Shown piece after piece: positions 7,941 through 16,005 of a DNA stretch of 31,879 nt. Position 1 is the stretch's first letter. Each line of letters opens with the position of its first letter. Below the pieces are notes generated by a model, which did not search any database, was not told the origin of the DNA, and worked only from the letters and a program-made list of their open reading frames with translations. Origin of the DNA: an uncultured Porphyromonadaceae bacterium (GTDB lineage Bacteria; Bacteroidota; Bacteroidia; Bacteroidales; Muribaculaceae); NCBI GenBank assembly GCA_902470475.1, contig CABRGT010000016.1, positions 1 to 31,879 on the forward strand, read 5' to 3'. Both the position numbers and the translations under genes were made by a program.

Positions 7941-7960
7941 TTTGTTTCACGTGGAACAAA
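7941..7960. promoter_or_regulatory. parS: parS centromere-like ParB binding site
   Basis: The 16-mer TGTTTCACGTGGAACA at 7943-7958 is the exact reverse complement of the classic parS sequence TGTTCCACGTGAAACA. The symmetry extends to 20 bp (TTT...AAA, 7941-7960) with a single off-axis mismatch pair. It sits in the short non-coding gap between the mnmG stop and apt. In other bacteria such sites load the CTP-dependent clamp ParB for origin segregation and lie close to oriC. I looked through the other CACGTG cores in the window and none has comparable flanks. Confidence 0.85.
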
Positions 7961-8007
7961 TGCGCGATAAATAATTTTAAAATCAAATACTTAACAGCAT
8001 AAATAAA

Positions 8008-8526
8008 ATGGAATACATCAAGTCAAAGATCCGTGATGTCATCGACTTCCCCACCAAGGGCGTCGTATTCAAAGACCTCACCACAGCGTTCAAAGATCCT
8101 CGCGCGCTGCACATCATCGGCTGGGATCTGTCACAGATTTATCGTGACAAGGGTATCACCAAGGTCGTAGGTATAGAGTCCCGCGGATTCATCGGCGGTT
8201 CGATCCTCGCTTTTGAACTCGGCGCCGGATTCGTTCCGGCCCGCAAGCCCGGTAAGCTCCCTGCCGACACCGTCAGCCAGACCTATGCCAAGGAGTACGG
8301 CACCGATACAATAGAGATTCATAAGGACGCCATAACCTCCGACGATGTCGTTGTAATCCACGACGACGTACTCGCCACCGGAGGCACCATGCTTGCCGCC
8401 TACAATCTGGTGAAGAGCTTCAATCCGAAGAAAATCTACATCAACTTCATCATTGAGATTTCGGCTCTCAACGGCCGTCAGACTCTTCCTGTCGATGTCG
8501 ACGTGACCTCTCTGATCACTTATTAA
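8008..8526 (+). CDS. apt: adenine phosphoribosyltransferase
   Basis: This 172-residue type I phosphoribosyltransferase salvages adenine to AMP using PRPP. Recognisable are IRDVIDFPTKGVVFKDLT near the N-terminus, the GIESRGFIGG segment (residues 55-64), RKPGKLP, and the PRPP-binding loop VVIHDDVLATGGT at 115-127. Length is normal for bacterial APRT. The ATG at 8008 lies 70 bp after mnmG, with the parS-like palindrome in between, so it may have its own promoter, although I see no good TAnnTTTG here. A strong hairpin follows the stop. Confidence 0.97.
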   Translation: MEYIKSKIRDVIDFPTKGVVFKDLTTAFKDPRALHIIGWDLSQIYRDKGITKVVGIESRGFIGGSILAFELGAGFVPARKPGKLPADTVSQTYAKEYGTDTIEIHKDAITSDDVVVIHDDVLATGGTMLAAYNLVKSFNPKKIYINFIIEISALNGRQTLPVDVDVTSLITY

Positions 8527-8553
8527 GCGTCCGGACATTCCGGATCGCCGGTT

Positions 8554-8588
8554 CAAGGCCCCGTTCCATTCAAAAGAACGGGGCCTTG
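8554..8588 (+). terminator. hairpin terminator after apt
   Basis: A perfect 13-bp inverted repeat (CAAGGCCCCGTTC at 8554-8566 and GAACGGGGCCTTG at 8576-8588) encloses a 9-nt loop, 28 bp after the apt stop. There is no immediate T-run (GTTTTT only appears about 15 nt later), so it may act as a terminator or as an RNA 3'-end stabiliser. Confidence 0.6.
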
Positions 8589-8623
8589 GCATACTTTAAA
8601 GCCTGTTTTTACGTTATAGATAT

Positions 8624-10483
8624 ATGCCGAAACATGTGAAATCAGAAGCTCTACGCGAGAAGATATCGTTCCTGCCCGATACCCCCGGCGTCTACATCTA
8701 CTACGACAGTGCCGGGACGGTCATCTATGTTGGCAAGGCCAAGAATCTCAAGCGGCGTGTGTCGTCGTACTTCAACCGCACGCACGATGTGCTGCGCACC
8801 AATCTGCTCGTGCGCAATATCGCCGACATGAAATATATCGTCGTGCCTACGGAGCAGGATGCTCTCAATCTCGAGAACTCGATGATCAAGGAATACAAGC
8901 CGCGCTACAACGTGCTGCTCAAGGACGACAAGTCGTATCCCTGGATCGTGGTCACCAACGAGCTTTATCCGCGCGTGTTCATGACCCGCCAGCACGTGCG
9001 CGACGGATCGAAATACTTCGGACCTTACACTAACACGGCCGTGGCGCGCACTGTCATCGAACTGCTGCGTGAGCTGTACCCTCTGCGCACGTGCCGCATT
9101 CCGATCACCGGAGAATCCGTCGCCAAGGGGGCCGGCCGCCTCTGCCTGCAATACCATATCAAACGATGCAGAGGCTGCTGCACCGGCCTGGTGTCGCCTC
9201 AGGACTACCGGCGGGATATAGATCACATAAAGCAGATTCTGCGCGGTGATACGGCCGAACTCATGGCTTATCTGCGCGACGAGATGGCACGCCTGGCTTC
9301 CGAACTCCGCTTCGAGGAGGCCCAGGAGGTCAAGGAACGCTACCGTCTGCTCGAGAATTATCAGTCGCGCAGCGTCATCGTCAGCCAGACGGTAGGCGAC
9401 CTCGACGTGTTCGGCATCGACGATCAGAGCGGCGACTCCGATGTCTACATCAACTATATGCACGTGCGCCACGGCGCCGTGGTCCGCAGTGTCACGCTCC
9501 GCTACAGGCGTTCGCTCGACGAGTCGCAGGGCGACCTGCTCGCCTACGCCATGGCCGAGGTCAAGGCTTCGCTCGGAGTGGATTTCGACGAGGTTGTGGT
9601 GGACTCGGTACCCGATGTGGAGATGCCCGACGTCACTTTCACCGTGCCCCGCCGCGGCGACAAGGTCAAGCTCCTCGAGGTCTCCCGGCGCAACGCCCGT
9701 CAGAACCGTATTGATGATCTGAAGCACATGGCCAAGCACAATCCCGAGGAGCGCACCGTCAAGACTCTCGAACGCATCAAGGCCGATTTCCGTCTGCCCG
9801 AACTGCCGCGTCACATCGAGTGTTTCGACAACTCAAACATCCAGGGCAGCAATCCGGTCGCGTCGTGCGTCGTGTTCAGGGACGCGAAGCCTTCGAAGCG
9901 CGATTACCGGCATTTCAACATCAAGACGGTTGTCGGCCCCGATGATTTCGCCTCCATGCGCGAGGTGCTTACGCGCCGCTATACGCGCCTGATGGAGGAG
10001 GGGCAGGAATTGCCGCAGCTTATAGTCGTCGACGGCGGCAAAGGGCAGCTGAGTGCCGCCGTCGAGGCTCTCGACAATATCGGGCTACGCGGTAAGATTT
10101 CCGTGGTGGGCATTGCCAAGCGGCTCGAGGAAATTTACTTCCCGGGCGACAGCGTGCCGCTTTATATCGACAAGAACAGCGAGTCGCTCCGCGTGGTGCA
10201 GCACCTGCGCGACGAGGCGCACCGGTTCGGCATCACCCATCACCGCAACCAGCGCAGCAAGAGCGCCATTACCAGCGAGCTGGACGACATAAAGGGAATC
10301 GGCGAAAAGACGCGCACGGCCCTGCTGTCGCATTTCCGCAGTGTGAAGCGCATCCGCGAGGCTTCCGAATCCGACATCGCCGCCCTCGTAGGTCCCGCCA
10401 AGGCGCGCCTCATTGCTTCGGTCCTCAGGGCGGATGATGCTGATACAGCCCATGGCGCGGGCGCTATTACAAATGATAGGTAG
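8624..10483 (+). CDS. uvrC: excinuclease ABC subunit C
   Basis: This is the 619-residue dual-incision nuclease of UvrABC nucleotide excision repair. The GIY-YIG domain is at about residues 17-95 (PGVYIYY, IYVGKAKNLKRR, E84 in LENSMIKE). Four cysteines (C157, C174, C182, C186) fit the Fe-S cluster region. A UVR helix hairpin lies at about 210-245 (FEEAQEVKERYRLL), and the RNase H-like 5' incision domain has CFDNSNIQG (D402) and VVDGGKGQ (D470). A helix-hairpin-helix pair at 553-605 (DDIKGIGEKTRTALL) completes it. All catalytic positions that I can recognise are retained. The gene appears monocistronic, behind the hairpin that follows apt and before an AT-rich break leading to the next gene. 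Confidence 0.97.
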   Translation: MPKHVKSEALREKISFLPDTPGVYIYYDSAGTVIYVGKAKNLKRRVSSYFNRTHDVLRTNLLVRNIADMKYIVVPTEQDALNLENSMIKEYKPRYNVLLKDDKSYPWIVVTNELYPRVFMTRQHVRDGSKYFGPYTNTAVARTVIELLRELYPLRTCRIPITGESVAKGAGRLCLQYHIKRCRGCCTGLVSPQDYRRDIDHIKQILRGDTAELMAYLRDEMARLASELRFEEAQEVKERYRLLENYQSRSVIVSQTVGDLDVFGIDDQSGDSDVYINYMHVRHGAVVRSVTLRYRRSLDESQGDLLAYAMAEVKASLGVDFDEVVVDSVPDVEMPDVTFTVPRRGDKVKLLEVSRRNARQNRIDDLKHMAKHNPEERTVKTLERIKADFRLPELPRHIECFDNSNIQGSNPVASCVVFRDAKPSKRDYRHFNIKTVVGPDDFASMREVLTRRYTRLMEEGQELPQLIVVDGGKGQLSAAVEALDNIGLRGKISVVGIAKRLEEIYFPGDSVPLYIDKNSESLRVVQHLRDEAHRFGITHHRNQRSKSAITSELDDIKGIGEKTRTALLSHFRSVKRIREASESDIAALVGPAKARLIASVLRADDADTAHGAGAITNDR

Positions 10484-10556
10484 ATCACAATTCCCGTTTT
10501 TGGGACAAATTGATTAAAAATATTTTACATTATTAGGACAAAATTCTTTGAAACAT

Positions 10557-10587
10557 TTTGTGTTATTGGGAATATTGATTAATTTTG
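10557..10587 (+). promoter_or_regulatory. promoter of the DUF4143-type ATPase gene
   Basis: TTTG (10557-10560), 19-bp spacer, TAATTTTG (10580-10587): exact Bacteroidota consensus, 20 nt before the ATG at 10608. The leader further upstream (10490-10550) is very AT-rich with two GGACAAA copies about 33 bp apart, unlike the surrounding DNA. Confidence 0.75.
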
Positions 10588-10607
10588 TTCCGAAAAATCA
10601 GCTTGTT

Positions 10608-11960
10608 ATGATCCGAACAATCTTTAAACGTAAAATCTACGAGTCCATGCGTGCCTGGAAAGCCGATTCGGCCTCCAGTACGGCACTGCTGATCGAGGGC
10701 GCCCGTCGTATCGGAAAATCAACCATTGTCGAAGAGTTTGCTAAGAACGAATACGAAAAATATCTTATAATCGATTTCGTTACAGCTCCAAAGGCTGTTG
10801 TGAAGCTTTTTGATGACATTTCGGATCTTCATTATTTTTTCATTTCGCTTCAGTCGCTTACCGGTGTGAGCCTTGTGCCAGGGAAATCCGTGATAATTTT
10901 TGATGAGGTACAATTCTGTCCAAAAGCCCGCCAGGCAATAAAATTTCTGGTCAAGGACGGACGGTTCGATTATATAGAGACCGGCTCTCTTATTTCCATC
11001 AGGAAAGCTGTAAAAGATATCCTCATTCCCAGCGAAGAACATCGGATAAATATGTATCCCTTGGATTTTGAAGAGTTTTTATGGGCGATAGGTAAGCGTC
11101 CGACGTTTGAAATGATCCGATATGCGTATGAGAATATGAAGCCGCTTGGCGACGATGTCAACCGCGAGTTTATGAAATTGTTCAGGCTATATATGCTTGT
11201 CGGAGGCCTGCCACAGGCTGTCAATGCATATCTTGACACTCCTGATTTTGCAGTAGTTGACGCCGTCAAACGGGATATTCTCCAGCTATATATGGATGAT
11301 TTTAGAAGAGTCGACGGTAGTGGGCGCGCATCCACGATATTTCACTCCATACCGGCTGAGTTGTCGCGGAACACCTTGAGATATATGGTTGGCAAAGTAA
11401 TAAAAAATGCAAAGATTTCGAGGCTTGGAGAGATTTTCCGGGATATGGCGGACTCGAAGACGGTGAATTTCGCTTATCATGCCAATGATCCCGGAGTCGG
11501 TTTCGCGTTGCATGCTGACTATGATTTCTTCAAGATGTATCTTGTCGATACCGGGCTTTTCGTCACTTTGGCTTTCATGGATGCTGATTACGCCAATAAT
11601 ACAATTTATTCCAAACTGCTGACCGACAAATTACCTGCGGATCTCGGGTATATCTATGAAAATGTTGTGGCACAGCTTTTACGATCTGCAGGACACAATC
11701 TTTACTATTACACTTTCAAAGGGCAGATGCCGGGGAGCGAACGCGAGCAACGATATGAGATAGATTTTCTCATAAGCCGCGAGGATAAGATTTGTCCTAT
11801 CGAGGTAAAGTCATCCGGATATAAGTCTCATAAGTCGCTTGATGAATTCCAGAAAAAATACTCTTCAAGAATCAGGCAACGTTATTTGCTGTACACCAAA
11901 GATGTACGAAAGGAGGGCGATTTACTTTGCCTGCCGGTATATATGGCAGGATTGTTGTGA
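10608..11960 (+). CDS. AAA_14/DUF4143-type ATPase with nuclease-like C-terminus
   Basis: This 450-residue protein has the layout of the AAA_14 + DUF4143 family, abundant in Bacteroidales. Walker A GARRIGKS is at 31-38, Walker B VIIFDE at 95-100, a sensor-like ETGSLIS at 124-130, and YPLDFEEFLWA follows. The C-terminal domain ends with YEIDFLISREDKICPIEVKSSG, giving an Asp386...Glu399-x-Lys401 pattern like a PD-(D/E)xK fold. Biochemical function in this family is largely unknown. I start at the ATG at 10608 because a consensus promoter covers the in-frame TTG at 10548. Codon use and base composition are clearly AT-richer than uvrC and dtd on either side, suggesting later acquisition. It is transcribed in the same direction as dtd (28-bp gap). 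Confidence 0.88.
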   Translation: MIRTIFKRKIYESMRAWKADSASSTALLIEGARRIGKSTIVEEFAKNEYEKYLIIDFVTAPKAVVKLFDDISDLHYFFISLQSLTGVSLVPGKSVIIFDEVQFCPKARQAIKFLVKDGRFDYIETGSLISIRKAVKDILIPSEEHRINMYPLDFEEFLWAIGKRPTFEMIRYAYENMKPLGDDVNREFMKLFRLYMLVGGLPQAVNAYLDTPDFAVVDAVKRDILQLYMDDFRRVDGSGRASTIFHSIPAELSRNTLRYMVGKVIKNAKISRLGEIFRDMADSKTVNFAYHANDPGVGFALHADYDFFKMYLVDTGLFVTLAFMDADYANNTIYSKLLTDKLPADLGYIYENVVAQLLRSAGHNLYYYTFKGQMPGSEREQRYEIDFLISREDKICPIEVKSSGYKSHKSLDEFQKKYSSRIRQRYLLYTKDVRKEGDLLCLPVYMAGLL

Positions 11961-11988
11961 TGTTTTTTGAATGATAAATTAGGATATT

Positions 11989-12441
11989 ATGCGATTGGTA
12001 ATACAGCGTGTGCGGGAGGCGTCCGTGACGGTCGGGGCGACTCCGGTTTCTTCGATCGGCCAGGGGCTTCTGATTCTTGTCGGTGTCGAGCAGGACGACA
12101 CCGAGGCCGATTGCCATTATCTGGCAGCAAAGGCGGTGGCGCTCCGTATCTTCGACGATGAGCGCGGAGTGATGAACCGTTCGGTAGCCGATGTTGGTGG
12201 CGAGATATTGGCCGTGAGTCAGTTTACACTGCTGGCCTCGACCCGTAAGGGCAATCGGCCCAGCTACATACGGGCTGCCGGCCACGAACTGGCCACGCAC
12301 CTCTATCAGTTGTTTATCGACGAGACATCGCGCCTGCTGGGCAGGCAGACACTTGCCGGTGTGTTCGGAGCCGACATGCAGGTCGCGCTCGTCAACGACG
12401 GACCGGTCACGATCCTTATGGATTCTCGCAATCCGCAGTAA
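11989..12441 (+). CDS. dtd: D-aminoacyl-tRNA deacylase
   Basis: This 150-residue enzyme hydrolyses D-aminoacyl-tRNAs (and glycyl-tRNA-Ala), preventing D-amino acid incorporation. The family hallmarks are both present: the SQFTL motif at 77-81 and the Gly-cisPro segment NDGPVT at 136-141. MRLVIQRVREASV is the usual N-terminus and the length is standard. AGGA lies 8 nt before the ATG. It follows the AT-rich ATPase gene on the same strand, and its stop ends 1 bp from the stop of the convergent ATPase-TOPRIM gene, leaving no room for a terminator. Confidence 0.97.
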   Translation: MRLVIQRVREASVTVGATPVSSIGQGLLILVGVEQDDTEADCHYLAAKAVALRIFDDERGVMNRSVADVGGEILAVSQFTLLASTRKGNRPSYIRAAGHELATHLYQLFIDETSRLLGRQTLAGVFGADMQVALVNDGPVTILMDSRNPQ

Positions 12442-12442
12442 A

Positions 12443-14017
12443 TCAGATCTTCTTCGACGTTCGCGGCATCGGCGGCAGCCCGAAGGCGCCGCGTATGGCA
12501 TTTCGGATCGTGCGCGCCTCGGCGGTATCTGTCTGGCGCAGCAGGTCAAGCACCGTCTCGATGTAACGCTTCCTGTCATCGCCCCCGGCGCCGGTGATTT
12601 CAGTCACGTGTGTTTCGGCGAGCATCGACTTATGGTTGAAGACTTTCAGCACCGATGCATAGTCGCCCCCGTCGAGATATCCCCGGAATTGCCCTAAAAT
12701 CTCGTCGTAGACGCCCCGCGGGTTCACGGTAAGCATCAGTTCGGAGATATGCCGTTCGAGGGCGCTGACGCCGTCAAAACGCCCGTCGACGCGCTTCGTG
12801 ACCTCGTGCTTGATGCGGTGGCGCGTATGTTCGAGAGCCTGACGCTCGATGTTGCCGCGGAACAACGCGAGCAGATTGCGCCGCACGCGTCCGAATGCGC
12901 CCTGCGGATCGCGCCCGTTGACGGCCGCCACGGTGCGCACCACCGTCTCGAGCAGAAACATGTTCTCGATCTCGGCCACGTCGGGTACGAGGATGCGGCG
13001 TCCGCGCAGATATGCCACTTCGTTGTCGCCTCGGCGGTCGCGGTCGACGATGCCGTGCGCGTCCAGGGAGTGGAAGTCGCGCAGCGCGTTGAACGACCGG
13101 GTTGCCTCGATGACACGGTCACAACTGCCGAGCGGCTTTACCGTATATTCCGGAAAGACCAGCGGATATAGCCTTGCGTCGTAGCTGTGGCGCGCATCGC
13201 CCTCGATGAACAGCACCGGCTTGCGTTCGCCCAGGATCGCCATGTACACGTCCTCCGGAATTCCGGAAGCTTCCGGCAGCAGCTCGTAGTCCCACGTGCC
13301 TTCCGCCGGGTCGCAGCTCTTCACCCACAGGATATCGCCCGAGGCGCGCGATGCCGCGAATCCCAGATCGTGCGTCGTGTACACGAACGTGCAGTCGGGG
13401 CGCATGCGTTCCACGCGGTCCCATAGCGGACCGGTCACCGACTGGTGCAGGAACATTTCCGGCGCGTCGACAAACACCACCGCGTCTTTCGGCGCCACCA
13501 GCGCTGCGCCTAGGCTGTAGAGCACGGCTTTCTCGCCTGCCGACAGCCGGGTGGCCGGATATGTGCCTTCGGCGCCGTCGACGAGCAGGCGTCCGCATAC
13601 GAGCAGCATGGAGTTGCCCGGAAAGATCGCCTGCCAGTTGTCGAACAGCCGCTGCAGCCGGGTCGGCCTATTGTCAGGTGTGTCGCCCGCGAGCCGTTCG
13701 GCCAGCAGTTCGAGCGCCGTCTCGTTGACCAGCAGTGCCGTGAGCCGTTCGAAACCGCCGCGGATATCTTCGCGGATCAGAGGCGAGCGCGCTACCGCCT
13801 CGTGATACAGCGAATCGACCGAGCCCGGCGACGGGTCCTCGCGATCGCTGTAAATAGCCGTAAGTGCCGACATGGCGAATGCCCGGCTGCCGGTAAGCGA
13901 AGCCATCGAGGCGGCGAAGCGCGACTTGCCGGCACCGTTGGCGCCGACTATGGTGAGGCGGCGGCTCGTGACGCTCATCCGGCGTCCGTCGCCGCGGGGC
14001 GGTAACTGCAGTTTCAT
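12443..14017 (-). CDS. ABC-type ATPase fused to DUF4435 TOPRIM-like domain (PARIS AriA-AriB-like candidate)
   Basis: This 524-residue single chain has an N-terminal ABC/OLD-like ATPase: Walker A GANGAGKS at 25-32, signature LSAGEK at 158-163, Walker B VVFVDAPE at 180-187 and H-loop TTHD (His216). The usual catalytic Glu after the Walker B Asp184 is Ala185. From about residue 266 it switches to a DUF4435/TOPRIM-like part: PVLFIEGD (Glu272), GIVDRDRR (Asp325, Asp327) and VAEIENMFL. This is the domain pairing of the PARIS anti-phage system (AriA ATPase and AriB DUF4435 nuclease), which is also known as a one-gene fusion. Defence function is inferred; DUF4435-fused ATPases also occur without proven function. 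The ATG is at 14017 and there is a -7 element 24 nt upstream. It is convergent with dtd. Confidence 0.8.
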   Translation of the reverse strand: MKLQLPPRGDGRRMSVTSRRLTIVGANGAGKSRFAASMASLTGSRAFAMSALTAIYSDREDPSPGSVDSLYHEAVARSPLIREDIRGGFERLTALLVNETALELLAERLAGDTPDNRPTRLQRLFDNWQAIFPGNSMLLVCGRLLVDGAEGTYPATRLSAGEKAVLYSLGAALVAPKDAVVFVDAPEMFLHQSVTGPLWDRVERMRPDCTFVYTTHDLGFAASRASGDILWVKSCDPAEGTWDYELLPEASGIPEDVYMAILGERKPVLFIEGDARHSYDARLYPLVFPEYTVKPLGSCDRVIEATRSFNALRDFHSLDAHGIVDRDRRGDNEVAYLRGRRILVPDVAEIENMFLLETVVRTVAAVNGRDPQGAFGRVRRNLLALFRGNIERQALEHTRHRIKHEVTKRVDGRFDGVSALERHISELMLTVNPRGVYDEILGQFRGYLDGGDYASVLKVFNHKSMLAETHVTEITGAGGDDRKRYIETVLDLLRQTDTAEARTIRNAIRGAFGLPPMPRTSKKI

Positions 14018-14040
14018 AGGCTTTTCGTTTTATGCATACG

Positions 14041-14048
14041 CAAAAATA
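14041..14048 (-). promoter_or_regulatory. -7 promoter element of the ATPase-TOPRIM gene
   Basis: TATTTTTG on the minus strand fits TAnnTTTG, 24 nt before the ATG. No clear -33 element at proper spacing. Confidence 0.4.
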
Positions 14049-14147
14049 ATCATTTTTTGCTCATAAAACGTTTCAATTCTGAAAACGGCGACACTTTCGG
14101 CCTTTTCAGCCATAAAAAGTGCGATTCCGTCGGCGCTGCCGGCCCGA

Positions 14148-15476
14148 CTAATTCTTTTTGCGGCGTTTGACGGCTATCGAGACGGCTATGGCGCCCATCA
14201 GCGCCCACGGATAGTAGAGATAGGGCCATGGAGCGGCGGGCGACAGGCCGGCCAGCGACGTGGCCAGCAGCGTCTGCGCGCCGTAGGGGATCAGACACTG
14301 CACCACGCACGATGCCGAGTCGAGCAGCGACGCGCTTTTGCGGCGGTCGACTCCGTAGCGGTCGGCGATGTCGCGCGCTATGGGGCCGGCCGTGATGATC
14401 GCTACGGTGTTGTTGGCCGTGCACAGGTTCACCAGTCCGACAAGTACCACGATTATGGCCTGTGCGCCCCGGCTGCCCGAAATGTGCTGCGTCATGATCT
14501 GCAGCAGGTAGCGGATACCGCCGCACACTTTGATCAGCCCGAGCATCCCCGCGGCCAGCAGCGTGATGATGATCAGATTGCCCATCGAGTCGATGCCCGC
14601 TCCGGCAAACCGGGCCAGGTCGAGGATATCCGCGCCGCGCGCCAGGCCCAGGACGGTAGCGGCGAGTATGCCGAGCGACAGCACCACCGTCACGTTTACG
14701 CCCGCTGCGGCCGTCGCAAGCACCACGAGGTAAGGAATGATCAGCCAGCCGTCCGCGGCGCGTTCTACGGCCATTTGCGGCGCATTTTGGCCTATTATGA
14801 CATATACCGTCATAGTCACCAGCGCCGCCGGGACGGCGATCCACAGGTTGGCGCGGAATTTGTCGCGCATCGACACATTCTGCGACCGCGTCGCTGCTAT
14901 TGTTGTGTCGGAGATGAACGAGAGGTTGTCGCCGAAGAAAGCGCCGCCCAGCACTACCGCCACGTAGAATGCCGTGGACGCTCCCGCCGCACCGGCTATC
15001 TCGACCGCCAGTGGCGTCAGCGCCACCACCGTGCCTACCGACGTGCCGATCGACAGCGATATGAAGCATGCAGCGAAGAACAGCACCGGCACGATGTATT
15101 CGCCCGGGAATATGCTCAGAGTCAGATTTACCGTCGCTTCCACGGCTCCGATTTCCTTGGCCAGCGACGCGAACGCACCGGCCAGGATGAATACCCATAT
15201 CATGTACAGGATGTTGCTGTGGCCCGCGGCCCGCGAGAACGTCTCGATGCGTTCGTGCAACGATCGGCCGCGGCATATGATTATGCCCCATACCGATGCC
15301 AGCACCAGCGACACCGCTATCGGCATCTTGTAGAAGTCGCCGATCGCCAGCGACACGGCCACATAACTCAGCAGGAACACCGCCACCGGCGTCAGGGCCA
15401 GCAGTCCCGCGCGATGTCCGATCCTCTCACCTTCAGCACTTGGTTTCAAAACTTTCAACTTTTCAGGTTCATCCAT
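14148..15476 (-). CDS. nhaC: Na+/H+ antiporter NhaC family protein
   Basis: This is a 442-residue polytopic inner-membrane transporter with about 11-12 hydrophobic segments by eye. The strongest motif is GGAFFGDNLSFISDTTIAAT at about residues 197-216, characteristic of NhaC-type antiporters, followed by a second conserved block with CTANNTVAIITAGPIA. It probably exchanges sodium for protons (some members exchange malate/lactate). The N-terminus is hydrophilic (MDEPEKLKVLKPSAEGERIG), then membrane segments begin. The C-terminus is KRRKKN. It lies 31 bp downstream of two small membrane-anchored paralogues and upstream of the ATPase-TOPRIM gene, with a 130-bp gap. Confidence 0.9.
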   Translation of the reverse strand: MDEPEKLKVLKPSAEGERIGHRAGLLALTPVAVFLLSYVAVSLAIGDFYKMPIAVSLVLASVWGIIICRGRSLHERIETFSRAAGHSNILYMIWVFILAGAFASLAKEIGAVEATVNLTLSIFPGEYIVPVLFFAACFISLSIGTSVGTVVALTPLAVEIAGAAGASTAFYVAVVLGGAFFGDNLSFISDTTIAATRSQNVSMRDKFRANLWIAVPAALVTMTVYVIIGQNAPQMAVERAADGWLIIPYLVVLATAAAGVNVTVVLSLGILAATVLGLARGADILDLARFAGAGIDSMGNLIIITLLAAGMLGLIKVCGGIRYLLQIMTQHISGSRGAQAIIVVLVGLVNLCTANNTVAIITAGPIARDIADRYGVDRRKSASLLDSASCVVQCLIPYGAQTLLATSLAGLSPAAPWPYLYYPWALMGAIAVSIAVKRRKKN

Positions 15477-15507
15477 ATATGTACACGAATCTTTTTTGTC
15501 ACTGACT

Positions 15508-15990
15508 TTAATCTAATGGTATACGTTCGCTGTGAGGGTATAAAAATATGTTTGACAGCCGTTCGGAAAGAGTCAGTTTCACATCGGGTCGGGCCATTTT
15601 GAGCCTTATGTCGAGTGAATCGCCCAACTGCCGGAATCGGTCGTACAGCACCGGCCCGTAAATCCGGTCATTATCCTTGTCGATAATCCAGTAATAAGTC
15701 GTATCCCGCCCGGCGGGGTAAGTTATATGCTTTCCGAAAGTATCATAATGGCCAAGGTGTTGTCTGGCAACTATAAAACGATAATTTGATTCATATTTCT
15801 CAACTTTCCATGGAATGTAAATATTATGTCCATCCTTCTGTCCGTCTATAACACCTTCATCTGTGAATAGAACATAGCCGTTGCCAAAGTCTTCATAACC
15901 GTCATAGCAAAAAAATGAAATAATCCCGATAACAAGAAATATCTCAAGTAAAACCCCGGCAAAACTGAGCAAAAATCGGATCAGATGCAT
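15508..15990 (-). CDS. hypothetical small membrane-anchored protein, paralogue A of tandem pair
   Basis: I do not recognise a named family with confidence. The 160-residue protein has one N-terminal hydrophobic helix (about residues 4-27, LIRFLLSFAGVLLEIFLVIG) and a soluble remainder. The segment GRDTTYYWIIDKDNDRIYGP and the following YDRFRQLGDSLDIRLKMARPD are nearly identical to the gene just upstream; the N-terminal halves have diverged. The WIIDKDNDRIYGPVxY pattern faintly resembles DUF3997-like Bacteroidales proteins (weak suggestion). It is AT-richer than nhaC and comM around it. The ATG is at 15990, 15 bp after the stop of the paralogue. Function unknown. Confidence 0.75.
   Translation of the reverse strand: MHLIRFLLSFAGVLLEIFLVIGIISFFCYDGYEDFGNGYVLFTDEGVIDGQKDGHNIYIPWKVEKYESNYRFIVARQHLGHYDTFGKHITYPAGRDTTYYWIIDKDNDRIYGPVLYDRFRQLGDSLDIRLKMARPDVKLTLSERLSNIFLYPHSERIPLD
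15551..15717. repeat. 167-bp direct repeat, copy 1 (within paralogue A)
   Basis: Aligned by hand to 16028-16194 without gaps, with about 14 mismatches, mostly at third codon positions. It encodes the shared C-terminal region of the two tandem proteins, so this is gene duplication or gene conversion rather than a mobile repeat. Confidence 0.85.
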
Positions 15991-16005
15991 ATTTTTTCTT
16001 CATGC

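Noticed and set aside
8554..8588. Considered as an attenuator or riboswitch in front of uvrC
   Set aside because: A simple perfect hairpin directly after apt with no conserved aptamer features; terminator or 3'-end stabiliser is the simpler reading.
14050..15291. 413-codon frame overlapping nhaC in another frame of the same strand
   Set aside because: Arg/His/Gly-rich translation with no hydrophobic pattern; nhaC in the true frame has strong family motifs.
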